NCBI GenBank assembly: GCA_041874755.1
Contig: CP102611.1
Location: 2,914,001-2,978,000 of the forward strand
DNA from: Chitinibacter sp. SCUT-21
GTDB taxonomy: Bacteria; Pseudomonadota; Gammaproteobacteria; Burkholderiales; Chitinibacteraceae
Reading direction: 5' to 3'
DNA length: 64,000 nt
Shown: positions 41,032 through 50,572 of the stretch, one piece after another
How the letters are laid out: each line of letters starts with the position of its first letter
Position numbering within the stretch: the stretch's first letter is position 1
Made by a program: the position numbers and the translations under genes
The notes under the pieces: model-generated
Told to the model about the DNA's origin: nothing
Seen by the model: the letters and a program-made list of their open reading frames with translations, nothing else
Databases searched by the model: none

Positions 41032-42255
41032 TTACATGCGCTCGATCATTGCTTTACCGAAGGCCGAGCAAGACACTTCTTGCGCGTCGTCCATCAGGCG
41101 AGCGAAGTCGTAAGTAACGATCTTGTCTTGAATGGCTTTGCCCATAGATTCGATGATCTTGTCAGCAGCTTCAGTCCAGCCCATGTGGCGCAACATCATT
41201 TCAGCAGAAAGGATCAATGAACCTGGGTTTACTTTGTCTTGGCCTGCGTATTTCGGTGCAGTACCGTGCGTTGCTTCAAAGCACGCTACGTTGTCAGACA
41301 AGTTCGCGCCTGGAGCGATACCGATACCACCCACTTCTGCTGCCAACGCATCAGAAATGTAGTCGCCGTTCAGGTTCAATGTAGCGATAACGTCGTAATC
41401 AGCTGGACGCAACAGGATCTGTTGCAAGAACGCGTCAGCGATCACGTCTTTGATTACGATGCCGTTTGGCAATTGCAACCATGGGCCGCCGTCGATCTCA
41501 ACGCCGCCGAATTCGTTTTTAGCGAGTTCGTAGCCCCAAGTGCGGAACATACCTTCGGTGAACTTCATGATGTTACCTTTGTGAACCAAGGTAACGCTCT
41601 TACGGTTGTTGTCGATTGCGTATTGAATCGCTTTACGAACCAGACGCTCAGTACCTTCTTTCGATACTGGTTTGATACCGATTGAAGAAGATTCTGGGAA
41701 GCGAATCTTGTTCACGCCCATTTCTTTTTGCAAGAATTCGATAACTTTTTTCGCGCCTTCAGAAGTGGCATCCCACTCGATACCGGCGTAGATGTCTTCA
41801 GTGTTTTCACGGAAGATCACCATGTCTACGAGGTCTGGGCGTTTAACTGGCGAAGGAACGCCGTCGAAGTAACGTACTGGACGCAAGCAAACGTACAGGT
41901 CCAGGTTTTGACGCAAAGCCACGTTCAATGAACGGATACCGCCGCCAACTGGTGTAGCCAATGGGCCTTTGATCGATACAACGTATTCTTTCAATGCATC
42001 GAGGGTTTCTTGTGGCAGGTAAGAGCCGTCAGCGTACAATTTAGACGCTTTCTCGCCGCAGTAGATTTCCATCCAGTGGATTTTACGCGCGTCGCCGTAG
42101 CATTTTTTCACAGCAGCATCGACTACATCGATCATTACTGGAGTGATATCCACACCAATACCATCACCTTCGATGAAAGGGATAATTGGATTGTCAGGAG
42201 TGGCGAGGTTAGGAACGATTTTCGCGCCGCCTTGAGGTACTTTGATCAGACTCAT
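41032..42255 (-). CDS. icd: NADP-dependent isocitrate dehydrogenase
   Basis: A 407-residue TCA-cycle enzyme that converts isocitrate to 2-oxoglutarate. The substrate loop [13 protein letters not shown] contains the serine that E. coli IDH kinase phosphorylates, and [13 protein letters not shown] and the NADP region [19 protein letters not shown] are present. The length matches the dimeric E. coli-like type. A good AGGAAAT site precedes the ATG at 42255. An IDH kinase/phosphatase gene is not in the window. Confidence 0.97.
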   Translation of the reverse strand: MSLIKVPQGGAKIVPNLATPDNPIIPFIEGDGIGVDITPVMIDVVDAAVKKCYGDARKIHWMEIYCGEKASKLYADGSYLPQETLDALKEYVVSIKGPLATPVGGGIRSLNVALRQNLDLYVCLRPVRYFDGVPSPVKRPDLVDMVIFRENTEDIYAGIEWDATSEGAKKVIEFLQKEMGVNKIRFPESSSIGIKPVSKEGTERLVRKAIQYAIDNNRKSVTLVHKGNIMKFTEGMFRTWGYELAKNEFGGVEIDGGPWLQLPNGIVIKDVIADAFLQQILLRPADYDVIATLNLNGDYISDALAAEVGGIGIAPGANLSDNVACFEATHGTAPKYAGQDKVNPGSLILSAEMMLRHMGWTEAADKIIESMGKAIQDKIVTYDFARLMDDAQEVSCSAFGKAMIERM

Positions 42256-42385
42256 CGTGCTATTTCCTGTGTAAAACAGTCATTGAAAACAAATCGATTC
42301 AGCTATTTATTGTATTTTTCCAAGCTGAAACGAAAAAACGCACTATTATCACAGGTTTGACGCTTACCTGCCAAGTCCGATCGCC

Positions 42386-43015
42386 ATGCCACAGCTGATC
42401 TTGTTGAATAAACCCTACGGTGTGATTTGCCAATTCACGCCTAGCCCGCCGCACCAGTGCTTAGCCGATTATGTACCGATCAAAGACGTCTATGCCGCTG
42501 GTCGGCTCGATACCGATTCGGAAGGCTTGTTATTGCTCACCGGCAACGGCCCATTGATCCATCGCATCACCGATCCCAAGCACAAATTACCGAAAATTTA
42601 CTGGGTGCAAGTCGAAGGCATTCCCGACGAAGCAGCTTTGCAAGCGTTACGCGCAGGCGGTTTGGATTTGGGCGACTTTAAAACGCAGCCCGCCGGCGCG
42701 CGGATTATTGATCAGCCAGAGATCGTTTGGCCGCGCATCCCGCCGATTCGTGAGCGCGCCAATATTCCAACCACATGGCTGGAAATTACGATTTCGGAAG
42801 GCAAAAATCGCCAAGTGCGTCGCATGACCGCTAAAGTTGGGTATCCAACGCTGCGCCTTATTCGGTATGCGATTGGTGGCTATACCTTAGATGGTATTGC
42901 CTTGGGTAAATATAAAGAGTTGAGCGTTGCCGCGCCCGGAGCGCCCAGGCCTGCAAGCCCACAAAAGGCAAGACCTAAGCAGCGCGGTCGCCGTGGTCCG
43001 AATAAAGTGCGCTAA
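42386..43015 (+). CDS. rluE: 23S rRNA pseudouridine synthase RluE-like
   Basis: A 209-residue enzyme of the RsuA/RluB/E/F family without the S4 domain. The catalytic Asp is in GRLDTDSEGLLLLT near residues 39-52, and KNRQVRRMTAKVGYPTLRLIR is the conserved C-terminal block. In E. coli, RluE modifies U2457 of 23S rRNA. The basic tail (ARPKQRGRRGPNKVR) is an extension that may contact rRNA. It is divergent from icd. The perfect 47-nt element at 42840-42886 lies in the coding sequence. Confidence 0.9.
   Translation: MPQLILLNKPYGVICQFTPSPPHQCLADYVPIKDVYAAGRLDTDSEGLLLLTGNGPLIHRITDPKHKLPKIYWVQVEGIPDEAALQALRAGGLDLGDFKTQPAGARIIDQPEIVWPRIPPIRERANIPTTWLEITISEGKNRQVRRMTAKVGYPTLRLIRYAIGGYTLDGIALGKYKELSVAAPGAPRPASPQKARPKQRGRRGPNKVR
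42840..42886. repeat. 47-nt GGTAT-N37-ATACC element inside rluE (perfect ends)
   Basis: GGTAT at 42840-42844, ATACC at 42882-42886. It encodes the conserved VGYPTLRLIRYAIGGYT segment. Confidence 0.55.
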
Positions 43016-43111
43016 TCTTATTTTCCAACGCTGATTTTTACGCAGTAAGGGCTTAGGGCTTTGGGCTTGAGTGCGGTAAAATTCTGTTTTTCCTGTTTAA
43101 ATTCAAATCCA

Positions 43112-43576
43112 ATGTGGAAACCCAATACCACCGTTGCAGCGGTAATCGAACGTGATGGCCGTTTTTTGATTGTAGAAGAGCGTATTCAGGGCGAACTTAA
43201 GCTTAATCAGCCTGCGGGTCATGTTGACCAGAATGAATCGATTATTGCCGCTTGCCGGCGTGAAACTTTGGAAGAAACGGCTTACCACTTTGACCCCACC
43301 GCCTTGGTCGGGATTTATCAGTGGACGGTGCCGGGCACCGATTTGACGTATCTGCGTTATGCCTTTTGCGGCAAGCTAGGTGCGCACGACCCGCAGCGCC
43401 AGTTGGGTTTGGCTGATGAGGGCATTGAAGCGGCGGTATGGTTGACGCGCGATGAGCTGATCGCTCGGGCCGAACAGCATCGCAGCCCATTGCTGCTGGC
43501 GTGTATTGATGATTATTTAGCGGGGCGGCGTTATCCGATTGAGCTGATCCGCGACTTTGATGGTAATAGTTTATGA
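43112..43576 (+). CDS. nudJ: NUDIX phosphatase NudJ
   Basis: A 154-residue protein from the ATG at 43112 ([12 protein letters not shown]); an in-frame upstream ATG at 43061 adds unrelated residues. The Nudix box [21 protein letters not shown] contains the Glu residues that bind the metal. In E. coli, NudJ hydrolyses nucleoside di- and triphosphates and thiamine pyrophosphate intermediates. Its stop overlaps the mnmA start (ATGA). nudJ-mnmA is a conserved pairing in proteobacteria, which supports the assignment. Confidence 0.92.
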   Translation: MWKPNTTVAAVIERDGRFLIVEERIQGELKLNQPAGHVDQNESIIAACRRETLEETAYHFDPTALVGIYQWTVPGTDLTYLRYAFCGKLGAHDPQRQLGLADEGIEAAVWLTRDELIARAEQHRSPLLLACIDDYLAGRRYPIELIRDFDGNSL

Positions 43577-44640
43577 GCAGCAAAATTGTAGTGGGTCTAT
43601 CTGGTGGCGTTGATTCGTCGGTCACTGCGCATTTATTAAAAGAGCAGGGCTATGAAGTGCACGGCGTTTTCATGCAGAACTGGGAAGACGACAATAACGA
43701 CGAATACTGCTCGATCAAAGAAGACTCGATGGACGCGATTGCGGTCGCTGACTTATTAAGCATCGACATCGAGCTGGTGAACTTTGCGGCTGAATACAAA
43801 GACCGCGTGTTTAGTCATTTCCTGACCGAATACTCGGCGGGCCGCACGCCCAACCCCGATATTCTGTGCAATAGCGAAATCAAATTTAAATCGTTTTTGG
43901 AATACGCGATCAAGCTTGGTGGCGTCAAACTCGCGACTGGGCATTACGCGAAAACACGGCTACGGAGCGACGGTCGCACCGAAATGCTGCGCGCCGCCGA
44001 TCAAAGCAAAGACCAGACGTACTTCTTGTATCGCCTCAGCCAAGAGCAAATCTCGCACGCGGTGTTCCCGCTCGGTGATTTACTGAAGTCCGAAGTACGG
44101 GTGATTGCGGAAAAGATCGATTTACCGAACGCGAAGAAAAAAGACTCAACGGGCATCTGCTTTATCGGCGAGCGTCCGTTCCGTGAGTTTTTGAATCGTT
44201 ATCTGCCGAAAAAACCGGGCGCGATGGTGACGCCGGAAGGCAAGGTGATGGGTGAACATCAAGGCTTGATGTACTACACACTCGGTCAGCGCCAAGGGCT
44301 GGGCATTGGCGGCACCAAAGGTAGCGCCGAGCCGTGGTTTGTCGCCGGCAAGAATATGGAGCGCAACGAGCTGATCGTCGTGCAAGGCCACGATCATCCC
44401 TTGCTACTCAATCCAGTGCTGGTCGCCAAAGATTGCTCATGGATTTTGGGCGAAACCCCAGCGGAAGGGCGCTACACCGCCAAAACGCGCTACCGTCAGC
44501 AAGACAGCGCGTGTACGCTCACTCACATTGATGGCGGCGTGCAACTGGTGTTCGACGAGCCGCAGTGGGCGGTAACGCCGGGGCAGTCGATGGTGCTGTA
44601 TAAAGATGAAGTGTGTCTGGGTGGTGGAATTATCCAATAG
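43573..44640 (+). CDS. mnmA: tRNA 2-thiouridylase MnmA
   Basis: A 355-residue enzyme that puts sulfur on U34 of tRNA-Lys, -Glu and -Gln. The ATP PP-loop SGGVDSS is at 10-16. The catalytic cysteines are Cys99 (PDILCN) and Cys196 (STGICFIGE). The C-terminal beta barrel is complete. It is translationally coupled to nudJ. The TAG stop is followed directly by a perfect 47-nt element. Confidence 0.96.
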   Translation: MSSKIVVGLSGGVDSSVTAHLLKEQGYEVHGVFMQNWEDDNNDEYCSIKEDSMDAIAVADLLSIDIELVNFAAEYKDRVFSHFLTEYSAGRTPNPDILCNSEIKFKSFLEYAIKLGGVKLATGHYAKTRLRSDGRTEMLRAADQSKDQTYFLYRLSQEQISHAVFPLGDLLKSEVRVIAEKIDLPNAKKKDSTGICFIGERPFREFLNRYLPKKPGAMVTPEGKVMGEHQGLMYYTLGQRQGLGIGGTKGSAEPWFVAGKNMERNELIVVQGHDHPLLLNPVLVAKDCSWILGETPAEGRYTAKTRYRQQDSACTLTHIDGGVQLVFDEPQWAVTPGQSMVLYKDEVCLGGGIIQ

Positions 44641-44687
44641 GGTATTCGCTGGTATTTATTTATAAATAAAGCTTGGGAGGCGATACC
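44641..44687. repeat. 47-nt GGTAT-N37-ATACC element (perfect ends)
   Basis: GGTAT at 44641-44645 and ATACC at 44683-44687. It starts at the base after the mnmA TAG. The centre contains the palindrome TTATTTATAAATAA. CGC and GCG extend the arms inward. Confidence 0.78.
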
Positions 44688-44795
44688 TATTGTTTGATGG
44701 GGCCGCCTTTTACCAATCGAGAGCGCCTTTACTTCAATTTAATTGAGATGTTTTTTTGCCCGCCTTATTCCAAATAGCAACACTCAAGCGTAGTT

Positions 44796-44812
44796 TCACT
44801 GACCGTCAGTGA
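44796..44812. promoter_or_regulatory. perfect 17-nt dyad, possible operator
   Basis: TCACTGAC-C-GTCAGTGA lies about 135 nt before the DUF1631 gene, in the 307-nt gap after mnmA. The symmetry suggests a binding site for a dimeric regulator. Apart from the 47-nt element and this dyad, I see nothing else in the gap. Confidence 0.35.
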
Positions 44813-44947
44813 CTTTGAATTCAACCATTTATCTGGATTTTTAAAAAAAAGCTGCTGATAGGAACTGAAATCCTTACAATCCGTCCGATAAAAAGAGGTG
44901 AGTGTCATAATAATTTCACCCTAAAATAAAAAATTGCGCACAAATGG

Positions 44948-47407
44948 ATGGATATGGATCGAAATGACTTATTGACCGTCATTCGCGGTGAGTTTTTGCG
45001 GGCGTTTAATCAATTATTGCCTACTATTTTGTCGGATGCTGCGGATGCCTTATTTCTAAAAGCGGATCGGGCAAGCAGTCTTATTGAGCAGCGAGCGATG
45101 CTCGATGCGCGTGCCGCCTTGATGACGCGTGAGCAGGCGTGGCCGCAAGCGTTGGCGATTGATATGGAAAAACTGCTCAATCGCAGTTTTCAAACCGCTT
45201 ATAGTACTTTTCGCCCTTCATTTAATGCCTCTGCAACTTTAGGTGCTTTGTCCTTGGTGGACGTCGGTGAGTTTGATGGCGAGCTGAAAATCGACGAACT
45301 AACGACCCAATTGCGCAACTGTGCCGAAGAGGAGTTGCGCGACCTAAATATCCGCGTAGCAATCTTGTTTGAACAAGATGATATTAATGAACGCGAAAAT
45401 CCATTTCGTCCCTATTTATTAACGCGCTGCCTCGGTATGGCCAGTGAGCAATTGGGTATAGAGCCTGAATTGCACGAGCTGCTCAGCGAAACCTTAAGCG
45501 AGCAGTTGCAAAAACATGTTGTTGGTATTTACCGCCAGTTAAATCAATTATTGGCACAGCATGGGATCGCAGCGCAGTTGCAGTTGCGTGTTCGCCAATT
45601 ACCGGACCCCATGACCTTGCGGCAAATGGTGGCAGATCCAATTAGCGAGGCGAGTGAATCGCAATTTGCGCATGGCGATTATGTTGATACCAGCGCGGCA
45701 CCCGCGGAACTGAGTATTGGTGCTGGACCGCAGCCATTTATGGACGGGGGTTATTCGAGCCCTATGCAAAATGGTGAAGTGAAAAGCCCCGCTTTGAGTG
45801 TGGAAAGTCGCCTTAACCAATGGACATCGCTAATTCGTGATCAAGCGCAGTCGCAAGTGGGCAGCTCAACGCCTCTGCATTCCGCACCGCAGGCCAGCAG
45901 TGCGCCCTTAGGCTGGTTAGGGACGGTGAAACAGGTTGGTGCAGCTATCCGGCAACTTTGGTCGGGTCAATCGCCGATTCAGGCTCAGCCACAAGTTTTA
46001 AGTACTGGTTTGGCGCAATCGATTGCGCAGATGAGTCAAGCCCATATTCAAGGCACGCAGCTGGATGAATATGGGCAGGTTCGCAATCTAATTTTGGAAC
46101 AGCGCGCCGAGCTTGCTGCGGCGACAAGTGATATTAACGAGCAAATGATCGTTGATATCGTCGGGATGTTGTTCGAATTTATTTTGCGCGATGCGCAAGT
46201 GCCTGCGGAGATTCGCGCGCAATTAGGGCGTTTGCAATGGGTGGTGCTGAAAACGGCTTTGCAAGAACCCGCGCTGTTTTCGCAAAAACATCATCCCGCG
46301 CGTTTACTGGTCAATCGTATTGGCTCCATTGCGCAAGGCTTGCAACTCTTAGACCCAAATGCCGAACGCGTTACGGCCGAAATTCGCCGCATTATCGAAG
46401 CGCTGCTGCAAGATGAAGAAGAGAGCAGCGCCTTATTTGCGCGCATGCTCGATGAGCTTGATCGGTTTATCGCGCGTGAGTTGCGTGCCGCCGATGAGCA
46501 GTCCGAGTTGGCCTCGCAAGCATTAGAGAACGCAGAAAGCCGGACCTTACGCTTTGCGCGCATTACCGCACAAGTCTCACAAGCGATTAGCCATTTTACC
46601 CTTGACCAAGTGCTCGCTGATTTCTTGGTACAAACTTGGCCGTATGCCATCGAACATGCCGAGCGTACCGATCAAGTGCAGGCTTTGCGTTTTCGAATTT
46701 TCGTACCAGAGCTGATTTGGAGTATTGCACCCAAAACAGCTAAAGAGGATCGGCAACAATTACTGGGAATGATTCCGCGCCTAGTTAGTACGCTGAGTGA
46801 AGGGCTAAAGTTAACGCCGTGGTCAAGTAGCGAGCAGCTTACGTTTAAGGGCTATATGATCGACGCGCACCGCAGCGCGATGGCCGGGCAATTGCAATCG
46901 GATGTCGAAGTGCCCACAATGCCGATGCTGCGGGCACAAATGGCCGACTTTATTAGCGAAGTGGCCAGCGATACGGTGCTGGAATCGCCACATGACTTGG
47001 CCGAGATTAACCCAGTGCTGCTCGATCAAGCGATTAGCGAATTAAAAGTCGAGATTGGTTTTATTGATCGTCAGGTTGAAAGCGAATTAGCGCACTTGGC
47101 TCATCAGCCCGATGTGCAGGAGCTGAGTAATGAAGCGCTATTTGAATTTTTGCGCAGTGGTGTGCCGATTGAAATTAACCTCACCGGCAAATTGTTGCGA
47201 GCACGTCTGTGCTGGATGAATCCGAATGAGACGCGCTTGTTACTCAAATTTGGCGAAAATGCACCGCCATCGATGATCACCGTCGTGGTCTTCAAGCGCT
47301 TGCTGGCACGTGGTCGTGCGCGCTGGATTGAACAAGCGCCATTGTTCGAGCGCGCGATGGAGTCCTTGCTCAATTCAGCTGATCAGCTTGACCAGCAAGA
47401 GGCCTAG
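44948..47407 (+). CDS. DUF1631 family protein
   Basis: An 819-residue cytoplasmic, mostly helical protein. The N-terminus (RNDLLTVIRGEFLRAFNQLLPTILSDAADALF), the middle block with VDIVGMLFEFILRDAQVPAEIRAQLGRLQWVVLK, and a C-terminal beta-rich part with ARLCWMNPNETRLLLKF are the pattern of DUF1631 proteins. These are often misannotated as thymidine phosphorylase. A Pro/Ser-rich linker lies near residues 230-340. The C-terminal 100 residues resemble the PilZ-like segment reported in some members, so c-di-GMP binding is possible but unproven. Confidence 0.85.
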   Translation: MDMDRNDLLTVIRGEFLRAFNQLLPTILSDAADALFLKADRASSLIEQRAMLDARAALMTREQAWPQALAIDMEKLLNRSFQTAYSTFRPSFNASATLGALSLVDVGEFDGELKIDELTTQLRNCAEEELRDLNIRVAILFEQDDINERENPFRPYLLTRCLGMASEQLGIEPELHELLSETLSEQLQKHVVGIYRQLNQLLAQHGIAAQLQLRVRQLPDPMTLRQMVADPISEASESQFAHGDYVDTSAAPAELSIGAGPQPFMDGGYSSPMQNGEVKSPALSVESRLNQWTSLIRDQAQSQVGSSTPLHSAPQASSAPLGWLGTVKQVGAAIRQLWSGQSPIQAQPQVLSTGLAQSIAQMSQAHIQGTQLDEYGQVRNLILEQRAELAAATSDINEQMIVDIVGMLFEFILRDAQVPAEIRAQLGRLQWVVLKTALQEPALFSQKHHPARLLVNRIGSIAQGLQLLDPNAERVTAEIRRIIEALLQDEEESSALFARMLDELDRFIARELRAADEQSELASQALENAESRTLRFARITAQVSQAISHFTLDQVLADFLVQTWPYAIEHAERTDQVQALRFRIFVPELIWSIAPKTAKEDRQQLLGMIPRLVSTLSEGLKLTPWSSSEQLTFKGYMIDAHRSAMAGQLQSDVEVPTMPMLRAQMADFISEVASDTVLESPHDLAEINPVLLDQAISELKVEIGFIDRQVESELAHLAHQPDVQELSNEALFEFLRSGVPIEINLTGKLLRARLCWMNPNETRLLLKFGENAPPSMITVVVFKRLLARGRARWIEQAPLFERAMESLLNSADQLDQQEA

Positions 47408-47410
47408 TCA

Positions 47411-47457
47411 GGTATAGCCCTGTAGCTCAATTTTGATAAGTGCTACTGGGCTATACC
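47411..47457. repeat. 47-nt GGTAT-N37-ATACC element filling a convergent gap
   Basis: GGTAT at 47411-47415 and ATACC at 47453-47457. The arms GGTATAGCCC and GGGCTATACC are perfectly complementary, and GTAGC pairs with GCTAC further in. It lies 3 nt after the DUF1631 stop and touches the stop codon of the lipocalin gene on the other strand. It is the most symmetric copy and may also act as a bidirectional terminator-like hairpin. Confidence 0.82.
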
Positions 47458-47988
47458 TTAGTTGTGGCGAGTGTAGTCGAGCTCGCGTAAATCATAGCCT
47501 TGTTCAATCGCCGCTTTTTGCGCTGCTTGTAATTGCGCTTCAGGCAAGACTGCGGTGCGCGATAAAATCCATAAGTATTTGCGGTTCGGCGTACCGACCA
47601 CAGCCCATTGATAATTTGAGTCCAAGCCGATCACCCAATAGTCGCCTTTAAATGGCCAGAAAAAGCTCACTTTTAATTGCGTATTATTGCTGTTCTCGAC
47701 CACGGTCGCCTTGCCTTGGGCTTGATCGAATTCGCCAGACTCAGTCCGGCAGCGATTGATGACTTGAATCGTGCCATCGTCGTTGGCGCTGTAATTGGCC
47801 GTCGTGTCGCTGACGCACTTGCGCTGAAAATACATTGGAAATTTGGCGATTTCATACCATTGCCCCAGATAGCGGTTTAAATCAACGCTCGCTACGCTTT
47901 TTACTGGCGTGGTGTCGCTTGCGCTCACCCAGCTGCTGGCCAGCAAGGCGCAGTACAGCGCCCATTGTTTAAGCTTCATCATATTCAT
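47458..47988 (-). CDS. blc: bacterial lipocalin (Blc-like)
   Basis: A 176-residue protein with a signal peptide (about 1-23) and the lipocalin motif LGQWYEIAKFPMYFQRKC, followed by the ANYSANDDGTIQVINRC strand pair and YLWILSRT near the end. Bacterial lipocalins bind lipids or lysophospholipids at the outer membrane. Most are lipoproteins, but the leader here (ending WVSASD) has no lipobox cysteine, so this one is probably soluble in the periplasm. Confidence 0.9.
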   Translation of the reverse strand: MNMMKLKQWALYCALLASSWVSASDTTPVKSVASVDLNRYLGQWYEIAKFPMYFQRKCVSDTTANYSANDDGTIQVINRCRTESGEFDQAQGKATVVENSNNTQLKVSFFWPFKGDYWVIGLDSNYQWAVVGTPNRKYLWILSRTAVLPEAQLQAAQKAAIEQGYDLRELDYTRHN

Positions 47989-48063
47989 CCTTTTGTGATG
48001 GAGATGTGTTCTGCGGGATCAACCTATATCGTGTTTGCACGCGAATGCCATTACAATGCGCGC

Positions 48064-49383
48064 ATGCACGCTTATCATACTATCCGTCTTTCTACCGCAC
48101 CTGATTTCATCGCTTTGGCCGCGAGCAAGCCGCAAGCTTTCCCTGCATTATTGCAGTCGGCGCGCACTCAGGGGTGGGATATTTTATTGGCTTTGCCGCA
48201 AAGCCACCGCGTTTATGCTGCCGATGAAGGTGCCGCTTTTGTCGCCGACTTGGCCGCCTTGCCCGTTCAAGCGCGCATCGAGTCTGAATATCCATTTCAT
48301 GGCGGCTGGCTGATTTACGCTGGGTACGAATTATTAGAAACCTTTGAGCCAACGGTCGCTGCGCGTGACAGTGCGAGCGCAGGGCAAATCGCTGATTTTC
48401 CACTCGCCGCCTTAATGCGTTGCCCTGCGGCGATTTTATTGCACCGCGAAACACAGCAAGCAACGCTGATCGCCGAAACGGCGGCGCAATTGCAAGAATT
48501 GCAATCGCTGCTCGCCGACGACATCACTTGGTCGCCCGCTGCACTGAAAATCGCCGCGATTTCTGAGGACGAGCCGCAAGCTTTCCTCGCCGGCGCGCAA
48601 CGTGCGAAACAATATATCTACGATGGTGACGTGTTTCAGGTGAATTTATCGCGCGGCTGGGACGTGACGCTGGAGCAAGGTGAGCCGCTCGACGTGTTTG
48701 CGCATTTGCGTCAGGCCAATCCGGCGCCGTTTTCGGCGTATGTGAATTTAGGCGACGACGTCGGCCAGATTGTTAGCAGTTCACCCGAGCGCTTGGTCAG
48801 CGTGCGCGATGGCGTGGTGCAAACGCGCCCGATCGCCGGCACTTTTGCCCGTTCGCTCGACCCAGTCGAAGATGCGCAACTGAAAGAGCGGCTACTCAAT
48901 ACCCCGAAAGAGCGCGCTGAGCACATTATGCTGGTGGATTTAGAGCGCAATGATTTGGGGCGGATTGCAGTGCCGGGCACGGTGAAAGTCGACGAGCTAA
49001 TGGCTGTTGAGACGTATGCCTTTGTGCATCATATTGAATCTAATATTCGGGCGCATACCCGCGAGGGTATTAATGCGGCCGATGTACTACGCGCGCTGTT
49101 CCCGGGCGGCACAATCACCGGTTGCCCGAAAGTGCGCTGTATGCAAATTATCCGCGAGCTCGAAGATCGACCCCGCCTCGCCTACACCGGCAGCTTGGGT
49201 TACATCAACCGCGACGGCAGCATGGACACCAATATCTTAATCCGCACCTTTGTGCAGCAAGGCAATCAGCTGTATTTCCGCGCTGGTGCTGGCATCGTCG
49301 CCGATTCGGACCCAGAACGCGAATTGCAAGAAACGCGCCATAAAGCCCGCGGGCTGTTGCGCGCCTTGGGCGAGGCGGGCTGA
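48064..49383 (+). CDS. pabB: aminodeoxychorismate synthase component I
   Basis: A 439-residue enzyme of the anthranilate synthase component I family. The ATG at 48064 (MHAYHTIRL) is preferred; upstream codons of the frame overlap the lipocalin gene. The chorismate-binding block is complete: FQVNLSRGW, SSSPERLV, RPIAGTF, ERAEHIMLVDLERNDLGR, and GTITGCPKVRCMQII with its Lys. It makes 4-amino-4-deoxychorismate for folate. The next gene, pabC, starts 1 nt after its stop, which favours PabB over TrpE. The glutaminase subunit PabA is not in the window. Confidence 0.92.
   Translation: MHAYHTIRLSTAPDFIALAASKPQAFPALLQSARTQGWDILLALPQSHRVYAADEGAAFVADLAALPVQARIESEYPFHGGWLIYAGYELLETFEPTVAARDSASAGQIADFPLAALMRCPAAILLHRETQQATLIAETAAQLQELQSLLADDITWSPAALKIAAISEDEPQAFLAGAQRAKQYIYDGDVFQVNLSRGWDVTLEQGEPLDVFAHLRQANPAPFSAYVNLGDDVGQIVSSSPERLVSVRDGVVQTRPIAGTFARSLDPVEDAQLKERLLNTPKERAEHIMLVDLERNDLGRIAVPGTVKVDELMAVETYAFVHHIESNIRAHTREGINAADVLRALFPGGTITGCPKVRCMQIIRELEDRPRLAYTGSLGYINRDGSMDTNILIRTFVQQGNQLYFRAGAGIVADSDPERELQETRHKARGLLRALGEAG
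49013..49059. repeat. 47-nt element inside pabB
   Basis: C then GTAT at 49014-49017, ATACC at 49055-49059. GTATGC and GCATAC pair. It encodes the conserved YAFVHHIESNIRA segment. Confidence 0.4.
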
Positions 49384-49384
49384 G

Positions 49385-50215
49385 ATGAGCGCGGCCATGA
49401 AGCTCGTCAACGGCATACCCGCAGAACAAATTAATTTAGCCGATCGCGGCCTGCAATTTGGCGATGGCGTGTTTCGCACGATAAAAGTCGTCGATGGCCG
49501 CGTAATTTGGTGGTGCGAGCATTACGCCAAACTCGTTGCCGATTGCGCCAAATTGGCGATTACGCCGCCGAGTGAAGCCGATTTATTGGCTGATATTGCG
49601 CAGCTCTCGCCGAGTAATCACACGCTAAAAATCATCGTCACGCGCGGCGAAACGGCGCGCGGCTATGTCGCGTCGGCTGATTTACCCGCCAATCGCATTG
49701 TACAAATCGCACCGTTGCCCGCGTACGCGCCAGAATTGGCAACGCAAGGCGTGCGTTTGCGAACGTGTAGCACGCGCGCGAGCTGGCAGCCTGCGCTGGC
49801 GGGGGTGAAGCATTTAAATCGACTCGAAAATGTGATCGCGCGGCGCGAATGGAACGACGCGAGCATTTTTGAAGGGCTCATGTTTGATCGCGACGACAAT
49901 CTAATCGAAGGCGTGATGAGCAATGTGTGGGTGTTGCTCGATGGCGTGCTGTGTACGCCAGATTTATCCGAATCGGGCGTTGAAGGGGTATGTCGCGATA
50001 TGGCCCAACGCGCTGCAGATTATATCGGCATACCTGTATTGGTATGTAAAATAGCGCGTAGCCAATTAAGCCGCGCACCGGCGATGTGGGTGTGTAATAG
50101 CTTGGCCGGTTTATTGCCGGTGAATACATTGGATCAGCAGGCGCTGGCAATTGGCGCTTGCCATGCAGATTGGGCTCGTGCCTTGCAACAATTGATGCAA
50201 ATCGATTCAGAATGA
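49385..50215 (+). CDS. pabC: aminodeoxychorismate lyase (PabC)
   Basis: A 276-residue fold type IV PLP enzyme. The active-site Lys142 is in GVKHLNRLENV. The N-terminus (LVNGIPAEQINLADRGLQFGDGVFRT) and EGVMSNVW block are typical. It releases pyruvate from aminodeoxychorismate to give p-aminobenzoate. The start chosen is 49385; the frame is open further upstream inside pabB. The gene is tightly linked to pabB. A 48-nt palindrome at 49987-50034 lies in its coding sequence. Confidence 0.92.
   Translation: MSAAMKLVNGIPAEQINLADRGLQFGDGVFRTIKVVDGRVIWWCEHYAKLVADCAKLAITPPSEADLLADIAQLSPSNHTLKIIVTRGETARGYVASADLPANRIVQIAPLPAYAPELATQGVRLRTCSTRASWQPALAGVKHLNRLENVIARREWNDASIFEGLMFDRDDNLIEGVMSNVWVLLDGVLCTPDLSESGVEGVCRDMAQRAADYIGIPVLVCKIARSQLSRAPAMWVCNSLAGLLPVNTLDQQALAIGACHADWARALQQLMQIDSE
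49987..50034. repeat. 48-nt variant of the GGTAT/ATACC element inside pabC
   Basis: GGTATGTCGCGATAT faces ATATCGGCATACC, so the arms are largely complementary, but the length is 48 rather than 47. It may be a variant with one inserted base or a coincidence. Confidence 0.35.
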
Positions 50216-50223
50216 GGTTTCTA

Positions 50224-50472
50224 ATGAAGTTGGGTGTTTTAATTGCATTTGGTTTAACGCTGGCCGCGGCCAATGCCGAACAATATTACCAACCCGATCC
50301 GGCCAAGCTCGCCAAGCTTGAGGCGGAGCGCTGCGCCAAATTACAAAAAGAAGATAATCTAATCTCGCGCCGGCTCGGTGGTGGCAATAATAAATCGTAC
50401 GACATCGAGAAAATGCGGGCGCGGCAAAAAGTCGTTCAAGCCGACTACGCTAAATTTTGTAGTAAAAAATAA
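50224..50472 (+). CDS. small periplasmic protein of unknown function
   Basis: An 82-residue protein with a signal peptide ending ANAEQ and a mature part rich in Lys, Glu and Ala (YYQPDPAKLAKLEAERCAKLQKED) with two cysteines, one near each end. The alternative ATG at 50212 overlaps the pabC stop (ATGA) and adds four residues, so translation may be coupled. No known domain. It is predicted to be mostly helical. Probably the last gene of the pabB-pabC operon. Confidence 0.7.
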   Translation: MKLGVLIAFGLTLAAANAEQYYQPDPAKLAKLEAERCAKLQKEDNLISRRLGGGNNKSYDIEKMRARQKVVQADYAKFCSKK

Positions 50473-50572
50473 GTTTCCCCACTGAATCTGAGGGCATGCT
50501 CCGCTCATTCCCTCGCCGCTTGAAGCGTTCGTGGCATTGTCTACACTGAAACCTCGCATGAGGAGCTTGGTC

